This document shows positions 1 through 6,520 of a DNA stretch of 12,967 nt, piece by piece. The notes under the pieces were generated by a model that saw only the letters and a program-made list of their open reading frames with translations, was not told the DNA's origin and made no database searches. This DNA comes from CAYQEC01 sp964569015. GTDB lineage: Bacteria > Actinomycetota > Acidimicrobiia > Spongiisociales > UBA5794. The number at the start of each line of letters is the position of its first letter. Positions within the stretch are counted from its first letter, which is position 1. The DNA lies in contig CAZMSN010000050.1 of NCBI GenBank assembly GCA_964569015.1, positions 1 through 12,967 on the forward strand. The letters are read 5' to 3'. Both the position numbers and the translations under genes were made by a program.

Positions 1-1050
1 GAGGCGGCTCTGGGGCACGTAGGCGATGCCGAGACGGCTGCGCTCGAGCACCCCGCAGCGGGTGATGTCTTCGCCGGCGAGGGTCACGGTGCCTGAGGAG
101 GGACGGCGCAACCCGACGATGCCGTACGCCAGCTCGCGCTGTCCGTTACCGGATACGCCGGCGATGCCCAGGATCTCACCGTGCCGGACCTCGAAGCTGA
201 CCCCGCGCACCGCCTCGATCCCGCGGTCGCCGTCGACGTGGAGGTCATGCACGGTCAGTACCGGGTCCCCGGGAGCCTCGGATTCGCCGCGGCTGGGGAG
301 CTCGAGGTCGCGTCCCACCATCATGCGGGCGAGGTCGTGCAGCTCGGCGTCGGCGGTGACGACCTCGCCAACCCGGCGGCCGTCCCGCAGGACGGTGACC
401 CTGTCCGACACCTGCTTCGCCTCGTGCAGCTTGTGGGACACGAAGATGACCGACCTCTCTTCGGAGGCAATCAATCGCATCGTTCCGAAGAGCCCTTGTG
501 CTTCCTGCGGCGTCAACACCGCGGTGGGCTCATCGAGGATGAGGATGCGGGCGTCGCGGTAGAGCAGCTTGAGGATCTCGACCCGCTGCTGCTCACCGAC
601 CGAGAGCTGCCAGACCCGGGCCGCCGGGTCGATGGGGAGGCCGTAGCGCTCACCGAGCTCGAGCGCATCCCGCATGAGTGCGCGCTCGGACACTCGGATG
701 CCGAGGCCGGGGTGGCCCAGGGCCAGGTTCTCCGCCACCGTGAGGTTGGCCACGAGCCGGAAGTGTTGATAGACCATCCCGATGCCGGCGGCGAGGGCAT
801 CCTTGGGAGACCGGAAGGCGACGGGTTCGCCGTCGTAGCGGAAGGAGCCGGCGTCGGGTCTATAGAGACCGGCGAGGACCGAGCAGAGGGTGGACTTGCC
901 GGCGCCGTTCTCGCCGAGCAGGGCGTGAACCTCGCCCCAGCGGAGGTTGAAATCGACCGAATCGTTGGCCTTGACGCCGTAGAAGGCCTTGTCGATTCCC
1001 AGCAGGTCGAGAGCGAGGCTCGCTCGATCGCACACAGGGGCCTCAGACAT
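1..1050 (-). CDS. ABC transporter ATP-binding protein (two-cassette, nucleoside/sugar type), partial
   Basis: This is the cytoplasmic ATPase of an importer that works with a BMP-type binding protein. Seen: 350 codons from ATG at 1050 to the window edge, still open; full-length relatives are about 500 residues. Cassette 1 has Walker A GENGAGKST (46-54), Q-loop Q95, signature LSVGEQQ (149-155), Walker B ILILDEP with D173/E174, and H-loop H206. Cassette 2 begins near 264 and has the degenerate Walker A GVSGNGQRE (298-306), as in RbsA/MglA and YufO/NupO-type proteins. It lies 222 bp downstream of the BMP lipoprotein gene on the same strand, and permease genes are expected to the left of the window. 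Odd: there is no Shine-Dalgarno next to ATG 1050; the only good one serves an ATG at 1074 that is followed in frame by a TAG. The substrate (purine nucleoside or base) is inferred from the neighbours only. Confidence 0.93.
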   Translation of the reverse strand, partial: MSEAPVCDRASLALDLLGIDKAFYGVKANDSVDFNLRWGEVHALLGENGAGKSTLCSVLAGLYRPDAGSFRYDGEPVAFRSPKDALAAGIGMVYQHFRLVANLTVAENLALGHPGLGIRVSERALMRDALELGERYGLPIDPAARVWQLSVGEQQRVEILKLLYRDARILILDEPTAVLTPQEAQGLFGTMRLIASEERSVIFVSHKLHEAKQVSDRVTVLRDGRRVGEVVTADAELHDLARMMVGRDLELPSRGESEAPGDPVLTVHDLHVDGDRGIEAVRGVSFEVRHGEILGIAGVSGNGQRELAYGIVGLRRPSSGTVTLAGEDITRCGVLERSRLGIAYVPQSRL

Positions 1051-1059
1051 GGCCACACA

Positions 1060-1090
1060 CTAATGCGGGCGCATCACCGGCTTCCTCTCC
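1060..1090 (-). promoter_or_regulatory. Shine-Dalgarno plus four-codon in-frame ORF ending in TAG ahead of the ATPase gene
   Basis: Reading leftwards, GGAGAGGAAG (1090-1081) is followed after 6 nt by ATG (1074) CGC CCG CAT and then TAG (1062-1060). The TAG is in the same frame as the ATPase ATG at 1050, 9 nt further on. So the ribosome site with good spacing feeds a peptide of only four codons, and the ATPase would start by re-initiation. Alternatives are a base error in the TAG codon or a genuine leader peptide. The sequence is certain; the role is not. Confidence 0.4.
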
Positions 1091-1154
1091 GGCGAGCGAA
1101 TGTGAACCGAGGGGTGTCAGGTGGCGGGACTGCAACGCACGCCTTTCCCGGATT

Positions 1155-1171
1155 GTCCACCTGCGGTGGAC
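1155..1171. repeat. Short perfect inverted repeat in the BMP-ATPase spacer
   Basis: GTCCACC-tgc-GGTGGAC is a perfect 7-bp dyad with a 3-nt loop. It lies 7 bp from the next hairpin (1179-1201). The two together look like a compact extragenic palindromic element. It is downstream of the BMP lipoprotein stop codon on the minus strand and would form in that transcript. Confidence 0.55.
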
Positions 1172-1178
1172 TCTCCGA

Positions 1179-1201
1179 CCCTCCCCCTTGTCGGGGGAGG
1201 G
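1179..1201. repeat. Perfect 9-bp GC-rich hairpin in the BMP-ATPase spacer
   Basis: CCCTCCCCC-ttgtc-GGGGGAGGG pairs perfectly over 9 bp with a 5-nt loop. C-rich/G-rich palindromes of this form are often dispersed extragenic repeats in bacterial genomes, so with 1155-1171 it may be one copy of a REP-like family. A genome search for further copies would decide this. It could also simply protect the 3' end of the lipoprotein message. Confidence 0.55.
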
Positions 1202-1218
1202 CGAGGGATGAGAGCGCG

Positions 1219-1248
1219 GCGGGGCCCCGACCGAAGCCGGGGCCCTGC
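1219..1248 (-). terminator. Strong hairpin with UUCG tetraloop after the BMP gene (attenuator or mRNA-stabilising)
   Basis: On the minus strand a stem of about 13 bp (GGGCCCCG against CGGGGCCC, extended by GC pairs and G-U wobbles) closes on C-UUCG-G. It starts 24 nt after the BMP stop codon. No U-tract follows, so complete intrinsic termination is uncertain. A stable hairpin at this place commonly gives more binding protein than ATPase and permease from one operon. Confidence 0.5.
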
Positions 1249-1272
1249 TCGAATCGTGTTCGTCGTGTTGGC

Positions 1273-2349
1273 TCAGCCGCTGGGGCTGCCGATGACTCCC
1301 TCGACGAAGAAGTCCATCCCGAAGATGTCACCCAAGGGCTGCTCCTCGCCGTCCTGGTTGACGATCGGGTCCGGGAACACGGCGAAGTCGCCGTCGATGA
1401 TCTGCTGTTTGCGCTCCTCGATCATGTCCTTCATCTCGTCCGAGACCGAGGGACCGAACGGGGCGATGTCGACCGTGCCGTCCGCCATGGTGCCGTAGTA
1501 CGGATCGTTGGTCCAGGTTCCGTCACGGACTTCCTGGGCGGTCTTCAGGTAGTACGGGCCCCAATCCCAGATGGCTGCGGTCAGCCAGCCGTTGGGAGCG
1601 AACTCGATCATGTCCGTGTTGTAGCCGACCCACTTGGCCCCTGCCGCCTCGGCCGCCTGGCCGGGGGCGGGGGAGTCCTGGTGCATGGCGATGACGTCGG
1701 CACCGGCATCGAGGAGCGTCTGAGCGGCGTCACCCTCGATCGTCGGATCGAACCAGGTGGACGTCCACACCACCTGCACCTCGGCGTCCGGATTGATCTC
1801 ACGAACACCCAGCGTGAAGGCGTTGATCCCACGCAGCACTTCAGGGATCGGGAACGCCGCGACGTACCCGATCAGGTTGCTCTCCGTGGCTTCACCGGCG
1901 GCCATCCCGCTGAGGAAACGACCTTCCTCGGCGGCCCCGAAGTAGTTGCTCATGTTCTCGGACGCCTTGTAGCCGGTGGCGTGCATGAACACGGTGTCCG
2001 GGTGGTTCTCCGCCGCGGCGAGCATCGGATCCATGTACCCGAACGAAGTGCCCAAGATGAGCTTGTTGCCCTCGGCTGCCAGATCCTCGAACACGCGCTG
2101 GGAGTCGGGACCCTCGGCGATGCTCTCCAGCCTCGTGATCTCGACGTTCTCCATGTTCTCTTCGACGTACGTTGCGCCCTCGTTGTGTGCCCACGACCAT
2201 CCCTTGTCGGACGTGGGTCCGACGAAGACGATGGCGATCTTCAGGGTCTCTTCCTCGCTGCCGGCGTCCTCGTCGTCGCTGCATGCGGCGGCGATCAAGG
2301 TCAGGGCCAACACCAGCCCGATGATCAGGCGCCATCTGCCTCGAGCCAT
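1273..2349 (-). CDS. BMP-family ABC transporter substrate-binding lipoprotein
   Basis: This is an extracytoplasmic solute-binding protein of the basic membrane protein (Med/PnrA-like) family. Characterised members bind purine nucleosides and related ligands and deliver them to an ABC importer. Seen: 358 residues, typical length. There is a basic N-terminus, a hydrophobic signal (8-22) and a lipobox-like LIAAAC with the lipid-anchor Cys at 23, then an acidic linker (24-34). The BMP fold starts at KIAIVFVGPTSDKGW (37-51) and ends with FFVEGVIG (347-354), a usual C-terminal motif. ATG 2349 is chosen because GGGAGG lies 5 nt upstream and the signal peptide starts there; an in-frame start at 2415 would add 22 non-signal residues. 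The ATPase gene follows downstream, and the HTH and YkoF-like genes precede it. A purine ligand is inferred from the divergent xanthine dehydrogenase gene; no ligand residue was assigned. Confidence 0.93.
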   Translation of the reverse strand: MARGRWRLIIGLVLALTLIAAACSDDEDAGSEEETLKIAIVFVGPTSDKGWSWAHNEGATYVEENMENVEITRLESIAEGPDSQRVFEDLAAEGNKLILGTSFGYMDPMLAAAENHPDTVFMHATGYKASENMSNYFGAAEEGRFLSGMAAGEATESNLIGYVAAFPIPEVLRGINAFTLGVREINPDAEVQVVWTSTWFDPTIEGDAAQTLLDAGADVIAMHQDSPAPGQAAEAAGAKWVGYNTDMIEFAPNGWLTAAIWDWGPYYLKTAQEVRDGTWTNDPYYGTMADGTVDIAPFGPSVSDEMKDMIEERKQQIIDGDFAVFPDPIVNQDGEEQPLGDIFGMDFFVEGVIGSPSG

Positions 2350-2382
2350 TTGATCCTCCCGTTTCTTCCGATTGGGTTTCGC

Positions 2383-2407
2383 ACTCGTTCCCCGCGCCGG
2401 AACGAGT
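2383..2407. promoter_or_regulatory. 9-bp inverted repeat upstream of the BMP gene (possible operator)
   Basis: ACTCGTTCC-ccgcgcc-GGAACGAGT is perfect over 9 bp with a 7-bp spacer. It lies 33 bp upstream of the BMP start, between it and the HTH gene. No U-tract follows on the minus strand, so an operator or a 5'-UTR hairpin is more likely than a terminator. The upstream small HTH protein is a candidate ligand. I found no convincing -35/-10 pair in this 124-bp spacer. Confidence 0.45.
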
Positions 2408-2473
2408 CCGCTCACTCCGCCGACGGGAAGATCACTCTATGCGCGGGAAGCCCGTTCGGGCGAGAGCGCGAAC

Positions 2474-2839
2474 TCAATCCTTACGGATGGCGTTGAGGTA
2501 GTTGTAGATGGTGATGCGGCTCACGCTCATCGTGTCGGCGATCGAGTCGATGGCCCCACGAAGGAGGAAGGCGCCCCGCTCGGTCAGCATGCGCACCGCG
2601 GCCTGCTTCTCCACCCGGTCCAGGTCGGCGAGAGGGGCGCCGAACTCCTGCTCGATGCAGGTGACCATGCGGTCGAGGGCACCCGAGAGCGACTCCAGGC
2701 GAATGCCTCCGATCAATCTGCCTTGCCACTCGACCGGGACATCGGTTTCAGCGATGCTGTCCGGCGCCACCACAGTGGCGCCGATGGAGGCCAAGAGCGG
2801 CCGCAATGCCTCGAAGAGCGGGTGGTCGGGGGCAGTCAT
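2474..2839 (-). CDS. Small HTH_22 (DauR/YheO-type) DNA-binding regulator
   Basis: This is a probable transcriptional regulator of 121 residues. Seen: the C-terminal part carries the HTH_22 pattern known from DauR/YheO proteins, with DRVEKQAAVRMLTERGAF (74-91), then a helix-turn-helix around ADTMSVSRITIYNYLNAI (101-118). The N-terminal 70 residues lack the YheO PAS domain and hold no motif I recognise, so the protein is about half the length of full DauR-type regulators. The start at 2839 is 3 nt after the stop codon of the YkoF-like gene, which suggests translational coupling. Together with that small-molecule-binding neighbour it may form a two-protein sensor-regulator for the transporter operon and perhaps the divergent xdh gene. 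That role is inference. Confidence 0.8.
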   Translation of the reverse strand: MTAPDHPLFEALRPLLASIGATVVAPDSIAETDVPVEWQGRLIGGIRLESLSGALDRMVTCIEQEFGAPLADLDRVEKQAAVRMLTERGAFLLRGAIDSIADTMSVSRITIYNYLNAIRKD

Positions 2840-2842
2840 TGG

Positions 2843-3079
2843 TCAGTCGTTGACGAACTGAAGGGACACGCGGGTGGCTCCATTGTTCAGGGCTGCTTCC
2901 AGCATCGCTTGCAGTGCCGAGATCACCTCGCTCCGGTCCCCGACGATGGTGGTTCCGAAGGGCCCGATCTCGGGCTCGAAGCCGAGAGCAGAGACGGCAT
3001 CGATGGCGGCCTGCACGTGCGGCCCCAGTGTCCCCTCTTTGAAAGGCTCGATCAGGAATTCGGCCCGGCAGGCGGACAT
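2843..3079 (-). CDS. YkoF/MTH1187-type thiamine-binding-like protein
   Basis: This is a small ferredoxin-fold protein of the Thiamine_BP (MTH1187/YkoF) family. Members bind thiamine, hydroxymethylpyrimidine or similar small ligands in the cytoplasm. Seen: 78 residues, one domain. Conserved stretches are AEFLIEPF (6-13), a helix HVQAAIDAVSALGFEPEIG (21-39), FGTTIVGD (41-48) and a second helix before GATRVSLQFV (67-76). Two ATGs are possible, 3085 and 3079. GAGGAG ends 2 nt before the first and 8 nt before the second, so 3079 is preferred. It is the first gene of the leftward operon and is tightly coupled to the HTH regulator. No ykoE/D/C thiamine transporter genes are in the window. The ligand is not known and may be a nucleobase-like compound. 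Confidence 0.75.
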   Translation of the reverse strand: MSACRAEFLIEPFKEGTLGPHVQAAIDAVSALGFEPEIGPFGTTIVGDRSEVISALQAMLEAALNNGATRVSLQFVND

Positions 3080-3090
3080 CGTCATGACTC

Positions 3091-3131
3091 CTCGACTTGA
3101 TGTGGATGATCCTAGTGATTACCAAGTCGAG
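3091..3131. promoter_or_regulatory. 9-bp inverted repeat in the divergent ykoF-like/xdh control region
   Basis: CTCGACTTG (3091-3099) and CAAGTCGAG (3123-3131) are perfect inverted copies 23 bp apart. The left arm overlaps the Shine-Dalgarno of the YkoF-like gene. A minus-strand -10-like TAGGAT (3114-3109) with TTGGCT (3135-3130) 15 nt upstream lies between or over the arms. This arrangement suits a regulator binding two half-sites around a promoter. If transcription starts further upstream, it could instead be an RNA hairpin that hides the ribosome site. Confidence 0.45.
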
Positions 3132-3145
3132 CCAACTCAGCCCTC

Positions 3146-3162
3146 TTGACGAAATGTACAAT
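3146..3162 (+). promoter_or_regulatory. Possible xdh promoter elements
   Basis: TACAAT (3157-3162) matches the -10 consensus at five of six bases and lies 69 bp before the xdh start. TTGACG (3146-3151) looks like a -35 but is only 5 bp from it, so they cannot form one standard promoter. No good -35 sits 16-18 bp upstream of TACAAT. A weak or activator-dependent promoter is possible. Confidence 0.25.
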
Positions 3163-3231
3163 TCCTGAAGAGGCGCGGCGGTCACGACTGGCGCGGCCGA
3201 TTACCGTCTCGCCCACACGAGGGGATGCGGG

Positions 3232-5817
3232 ATGACGTCGGCGACACCGGAAGTGATCGAGTTTCGTCTCAATGGTCACCGGGTCGCCGTGCGCGGCGAT
3301 CATCCCCATCTGCTCGCCGCCCTGCGTGAGGAACTCGGCGTCACCTCACCCAAGGATGGGTGCTCGGCCTCCGGCCAGTGCGGGGCTTGCACCGTTCTGC
3401 TCGACGGCAAGGCGATCCAGAGCTGCCTGGTGCCCATGGAGAAGGCGGCGGGCAAGGAGGTCACCACTCTCGAGGGCCTCGATCCGACTGAGCGCGACCG
3501 CCTGGCGGCGGCCTTCGCGACGGCCGGTGCGCTGCAATGCGGCTTTTGCACCCCGGGGATCATCATGCGGGTCAAGGCGTTGCTGGATCAGAAGGGCAAG
3601 GACCTCGATCGGGCCACGATGGCGGGGAGGTTGGGCGCGCACCTGTGCCGGTGCACCGGCTACGCCAAGATCTTCGAGGCAATCGAGATGCTCCGCGACG
3701 ACTCGGTGCCTGTACCCGTGCTTCCCGGCGGTATCGGGAGCTCCGGGGTCAAGTACGAGTCGGCCTCGCTCGCCCTCGGCGATCGTGGCTATGTGGCCGA
3801 CATGCGCCCACCCGGCCTGCTCCATGCCGTGCTCCGGCTCACCGATCACGCCCGGGCCGATGTGGTGGCCATCGACACCGCGGCCGCCGAGGCCATGGAC
3901 GGCGTCGTCGCCGTCTACACGGCCGCCGACATCCCCGGCGACCTGCGAGTGGGGATCATCGAGGCTGACTGGCCCGTGCTCATCCCAATGGGGGGCCGAA
4001 CCTCCTACGTGGGCGACGTATTGGCGGTGGCGGTCGCCGGCACGGTCGCCGAAGCGCGTGCCGCCGCCGACGCGGTGAGCGTCGAGTACGAGGTACTCCG
4101 ACCCTTCACGGACCCCGAGGTGGCGCTGAGGTCGGATGAGGACGCGGTGTGGGGCCTCGTCGGCAACGTGCTTTCCATCTCCGCCTACTGGCGGGGCGAC
4201 GTCGACGCGGCCCTCGCGCAATCGGCCCACGTCGTGCACGAGGTGTTCCGCACTCAGCGGGTGGAGCACGCCTTCCTCGAACCCGAGTCCACCCTGGCGA
4301 TGCCCCTCGACGACGAGCGGTTGATGGTCTACTCCGGGGGGCAGGGGGTATGGGACGATCGCGACCAGATCGCCGCGGTGCTCGGCGTCACGCCCGATCG
4401 AGTCGTTGTCGAGCTCGTCTCCAACGGGGGCGCCTTCGGCGGCAAGGAAGACATGTCGAACCAGGCCCACGCGGCGCTGGCGGCCCACTTGCTGCAACGC
4501 CCCGTCCTATGCACCCTGACCCGCGAGCAGTCCATGCTCATGCACGCCAAACGGCACCCGATCACCATCGAGGCCAGCGCCGGCTGCGACGCCGACGGCA
4601 AGCTGACGGCGCTGCGCGCCCGGCTCGTGGGAGACAGCGGCCCTTACGCCTCGGTGGGGATGAAGGTCCTCGAACGGGCCGCCGGCCATGTGAGCGGTCC
4701 CTACGTGTTCGCCGCCATCGAGGTGCACTCCACTGCGGTGCGCACCAACAACCCGGTCTGCGGTGCCTTCCGGGGCTTCGGTGCCAATCAGGCGCAGTTC
4801 GCCACCGAGGGCTTGGTCGATCGCCTCGCCGAGAAGGTGGGGATCAGCGGCTGGGAGATGCGCTCGCGCAACGTCATCGTTCCCGGCGACGAGTGGGGCC
4901 CGGGCCAGATCATGGACGAGGGCTGTCGCGGCGCCCGATCCTGCCTCGATCGCATCAGACCGGCATACGACGAAGCCCGCGCCGCCGGGAAGGCGGTGGG
5001 CATGGGGCTCGCCATCAAGAACACGGGACTGGGCAACGGGTCCCTGGAGATCGCGCGGGCAGTGGTGAGATTCGAGGAGGACGGCAGCGTCGAAGTGCGC
5101 CACTGTTGGACCGAGATGGGTCAGGGAATCCACACCGTGGCGCGCCAGGTGGCGGTGGAGGAGCTGGGCGTCGATCCGGGCGAGGTACGGGTCGTCGTCG
5201 ACACCACTCGTGAGCTCGGCTCCGGCCAGACGACCGGTTCCCGCGGGACGCTGATGGGTGCCGGAGCCATCGCCGACGCCTGCCGGGTCGCCGACGAGCA
5301 GGGCAGGGTGCCGGGCGTCGACTACCTCGGCGAGTATCGGGTCGACTGGACCAACAGCGTCGAGGAGGGCATCGAGCACCCGATCGTCCACTCGGCGTTC
5401 GGCTACGCCGCCCAGCTCGTCGTCGCCGATCCGGAGACCGGTGACATCGAGAAGGTGGTGGCGGTCCACGACGTAGGCCGGGCCGTCAATCCGAAGCTGT
5501 GCGAAGGACAGATCGAGGGAGCCGTGCACATGGGGCTCGGCTACGCCCTCACCGAGGAGTTCCCCACCGATGACGAGGCACGGCCCACGAACATGACCCT
5601 GCGCAGCCTGGGCATCCTGCGGGCCAAGGACGTGCCGCCCGTCGACGTGATCCTCGTCGAGGAGCCGCAGCCGAGAGCGCCCTATGGCGTCAAGGGCATC
5701 GGCGAGATCGGGCTGGTACCGACCGCCCCGGCAGTCGCCGCCGCCCTGCACGAGGTCGACGGCCGCTGGCGCAACCGGCTCCCGATGGCGGTCCACCAGC
5801 CGGTGGAGAAGAAGTAG
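3232..5817 (+). CDS. Fused [2Fe-2S]/molybdopterin xanthine dehydrogenase, selenium-dependent-subfamily-like
   Basis: This is a molybdenum hydroxylase likely to oxidise hypoxanthine or xanthine to urate. Seen: 861 residues. Plant-type [2Fe-2S] ligands are C44, C50, C53 and C65; the second [2Fe-2S] has C103, C106, C139 and C141. The Mo domain runs from about 175 to 861 with GGAFGGKE (399-406), CGAFRGFGANQ (510-520), GQGIHTVARQ (630-639), GSGQTTGSRGT (663-673) and the catalytic Glu E825 in KGIGEIG. The fused layout, the short segment at 675-715 and the stretch from HDVGRAVNP to MGLGYALTEEFP fit what I recall of the Se-dependent XDH family (TIGR03311, about 850 residues). ATG 3232 has GAGGGG 7 nt upstream. 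There is no FAD domain and no separate FAD subunit nearby, so the electron acceptor is open. It ends 3 bp from the convergent GNAT gene. Selenium in the active site cannot be read from the sequence. Confidence 0.9.
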   Translation: MTSATPEVIEFRLNGHRVAVRGDHPHLLAALREELGVTSPKDGCSASGQCGACTVLLDGKAIQSCLVPMEKAAGKEVTTLEGLDPTERDRLAAAFATAGALQCGFCTPGIIMRVKALLDQKGKDLDRATMAGRLGAHLCRCTGYAKIFEAIEMLRDDSVPVPVLPGGIGSSGVKYESASLALGDRGYVADMRPPGLLHAVLRLTDHARADVVAIDTAAAEAMDGVVAVYTAADIPGDLRVGIIEADWPVLIPMGGRTSYVGDVLAVAVAGTVAEARAAADAVSVEYEVLRPFTDPEVALRSDEDAVWGLVGNVLSISAYWRGDVDAALAQSAHVVHEVFRTQRVEHAFLEPESTLAMPLDDERLMVYSGGQGVWDDRDQIAAVLGVTPDRVVVELVSNGGAFGGKEDMSNQAHAALAAHLLQRPVLCTLTREQSMLMHAKRHPITIEASAGCDADGKLTALRARLVGDSGPYASVGMKVLERAAGHVSGPYVFAAIEVHSTAVRTNNPVCGAFRGFGANQAQFATEGLVDRLAEKVGISGWEMRSRNVIVPGDEWGPGQIMDEGCRGARSCLDRIRPAYDEARAAGKAVGMGLAIKNTGLGNGSLEIARAVVRFEEDGSVEVRHCWTEMGQGIHTVARQVAVEELGVDPGEVRVVVDTTRELGSGQTTGSRGTLMGAGAIADACRVADEQGRVPGVDYLGEYRVDWTNSVEEGIEHPIVHSAFGYAAQLVVADPETGDIEKVVAVHDVGRAVNPKLCEGQIEGAVHMGLGYALTEEFPTDDEARPTNMTLRSLGILRAKDVPPVDVILVEEPQPRAPYGVKGIGEIGLVPTAPAVAAALHEVDGRWRNRLPMAVHQPVEKK

Positions 5818-5820
5818 GGC

Positions 5821-6309
5821 TCAGACGCCCACGACCGAGCTGCGGCGCTCCAGCAGGATCACGTCGCGCCACACGCCGTTCATGTGCCCGAGCCGCTGCC
5901 GAGTTCCGACGACACAGAAGCCGCATGCCGCCAGCAAGGCCAAGCTCGCCTCGTTCTCTGGGAACACCCCCGCCTGGAGGGTCCAAATGCCGGCATCCTC
6001 GGAGGCACGGATCGTCTCGTCGAGCAGCTTCCGGCCGATGCCTCTGCCCCGGGAGGAGGCGGCCACGTACACGCTCGCCTCGGCCACACCGGCGTAGGCA
6101 CAGCGATCCGATACCGGGCTGAGGGCCGCCCAGCCGAGCAGGGCCTCGTCCCCGTCGGCGACGAGGCGCCCCGCGGCGAGGTGGCCGGCGTTCCAGTCCT
6201 CCCAGGAGGGGACGTCGGTCTCGAAAGTGGCGTTTCCGGTGGCGATGCCCTCGCGGTAGGCGGACGCTACTTGTTCCCAGTCATCGGGTGTCATCGGTCG
6301 CACGATCAC
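5821..6309 (-). CDS. GNAT N-acetyltransferase, phosphinothricin/methionine-sulfone type
   Basis: This is a cytoplasmic acetyl-CoA-dependent N-acetyltransferase of 162 residues, the usual length for Pat/Bar/MddA-like enzymes. These acetylate phosphinothricin, methionine sulfoximine/sulfone or related amino-acid analogues. Seen: IVRPMTPDDWEQV (2-14), TGNATFET (24-31), acetyl-CoA loop RGRGIG (87-92), the motif B region NEASLALLAACGF (119-131) and the family-typical GVWRDVILLERR (145-156). The start is GTG 6309, with GGAGGAG 6 nt upstream; ATG 6294 lacks such spacing. In a second frame a TGA overlaps this GTG (GTGA), so the gene may be coupled to the DUF222/HNH gene upstream. The frame is also open through the N run, which creates a false fusion with the DUF222 protein. 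The exact substrate is unknown, and the gene seems unrelated to the purine genes around it. Confidence 0.85.
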   Translation of the reverse strand: MIVRPMTPDDWEQVASAYREGIATGNATFETDVPSWEDWNAGHLAAGRLVADGDEALLGWAALSPVSDRCAYAGVAEASVYVAASSRGRGIGRKLLDETIRASEDAGIWTLQAGVFPENEASLALLAACGFCVVGTRQRLGHMNGVWRDVILLERRSSVVGV

Positions 6310-6420
6310 GGTTCGCTCCTCCGGAACGGGATCGTAGACGGGCGAAACGAGGCCCCGTTGCAGGGTGCGCCGCCGCGTCTTCCGGGTCGCAGGCCGACGC
6401 TGCACGCGTCGAAACCCCGG
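6310..6420 (-). other. Short unresolved stretch between the assembly gap and the GNAT gene
   Basis: These 111 bp should hold the C-terminus of the DUF222/HNH protein. Two minus-strand frames are plausible. One reads on without a stop into the GNAT gene (PGFRRVQRR...). The other begins RGFDACSVG and ends at TGA 6308-6306, overlapping the GNAT GTG. RGF resembles the ending after the HNH motif in relatives, and the GTGA overlap is typical of coupled genes, but codon composition does not decide. Confidence 0.35.
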
Positions 6421-6520
6421 NNNNNNNNNNNNNNNNNNNNNNNNNNNNNNNNNNNNNNNNNNNNNNNNNNNNNNNNNNNNNNNNNNNNNNNNNNNNNNNN
6501 NNNNNNNNNNNNNNNNNNNN
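6421..6520. other. Assembly gap (100 Ns)
   Basis: There are exactly 100 unknown bases, a length often used for scaffold joins of unknown true size. It falls where the HNH nuclease part of the DUF222 protein is expected. Any reading frame spanning it is artificial, and the link between the left part (1-6420) and the right part (6521-12967) depends on this join. Confidence 0.97.

Noticed and set aside
2350..2415. 22-residue extension of the BMP lipoprotein
   Set aside because: It would place charged residues before the signal peptide; GGGAGG and the signal sequence both point to ATG 2349.
2450..2461. GCCC-GAAC-GGGC as a terminator after the HTH gene
   Set aside because: The stem is only 4 bp with no U-tract; it is too weak to call.
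181..2496. A 771-codon open frame on the plus strand
   Set aside because: It runs antisense across the ABC ATPase and BMP genes, shows no family motif, and is explained by the high GC content and codon bias of the true minus-strand genes.
3146..3162. TTGACG and TACAAT as one promoter
   Set aside because: The 5-bp spacing is far from the 16-18 bp needed; only the -10-like part was kept as a weak candidate.
3172..3197. Direct repeat GGCGCGGC before xdh
   Set aside because: It is an 8-bp all-G/C repeat in a GC-rich spacer and is likely by chance.
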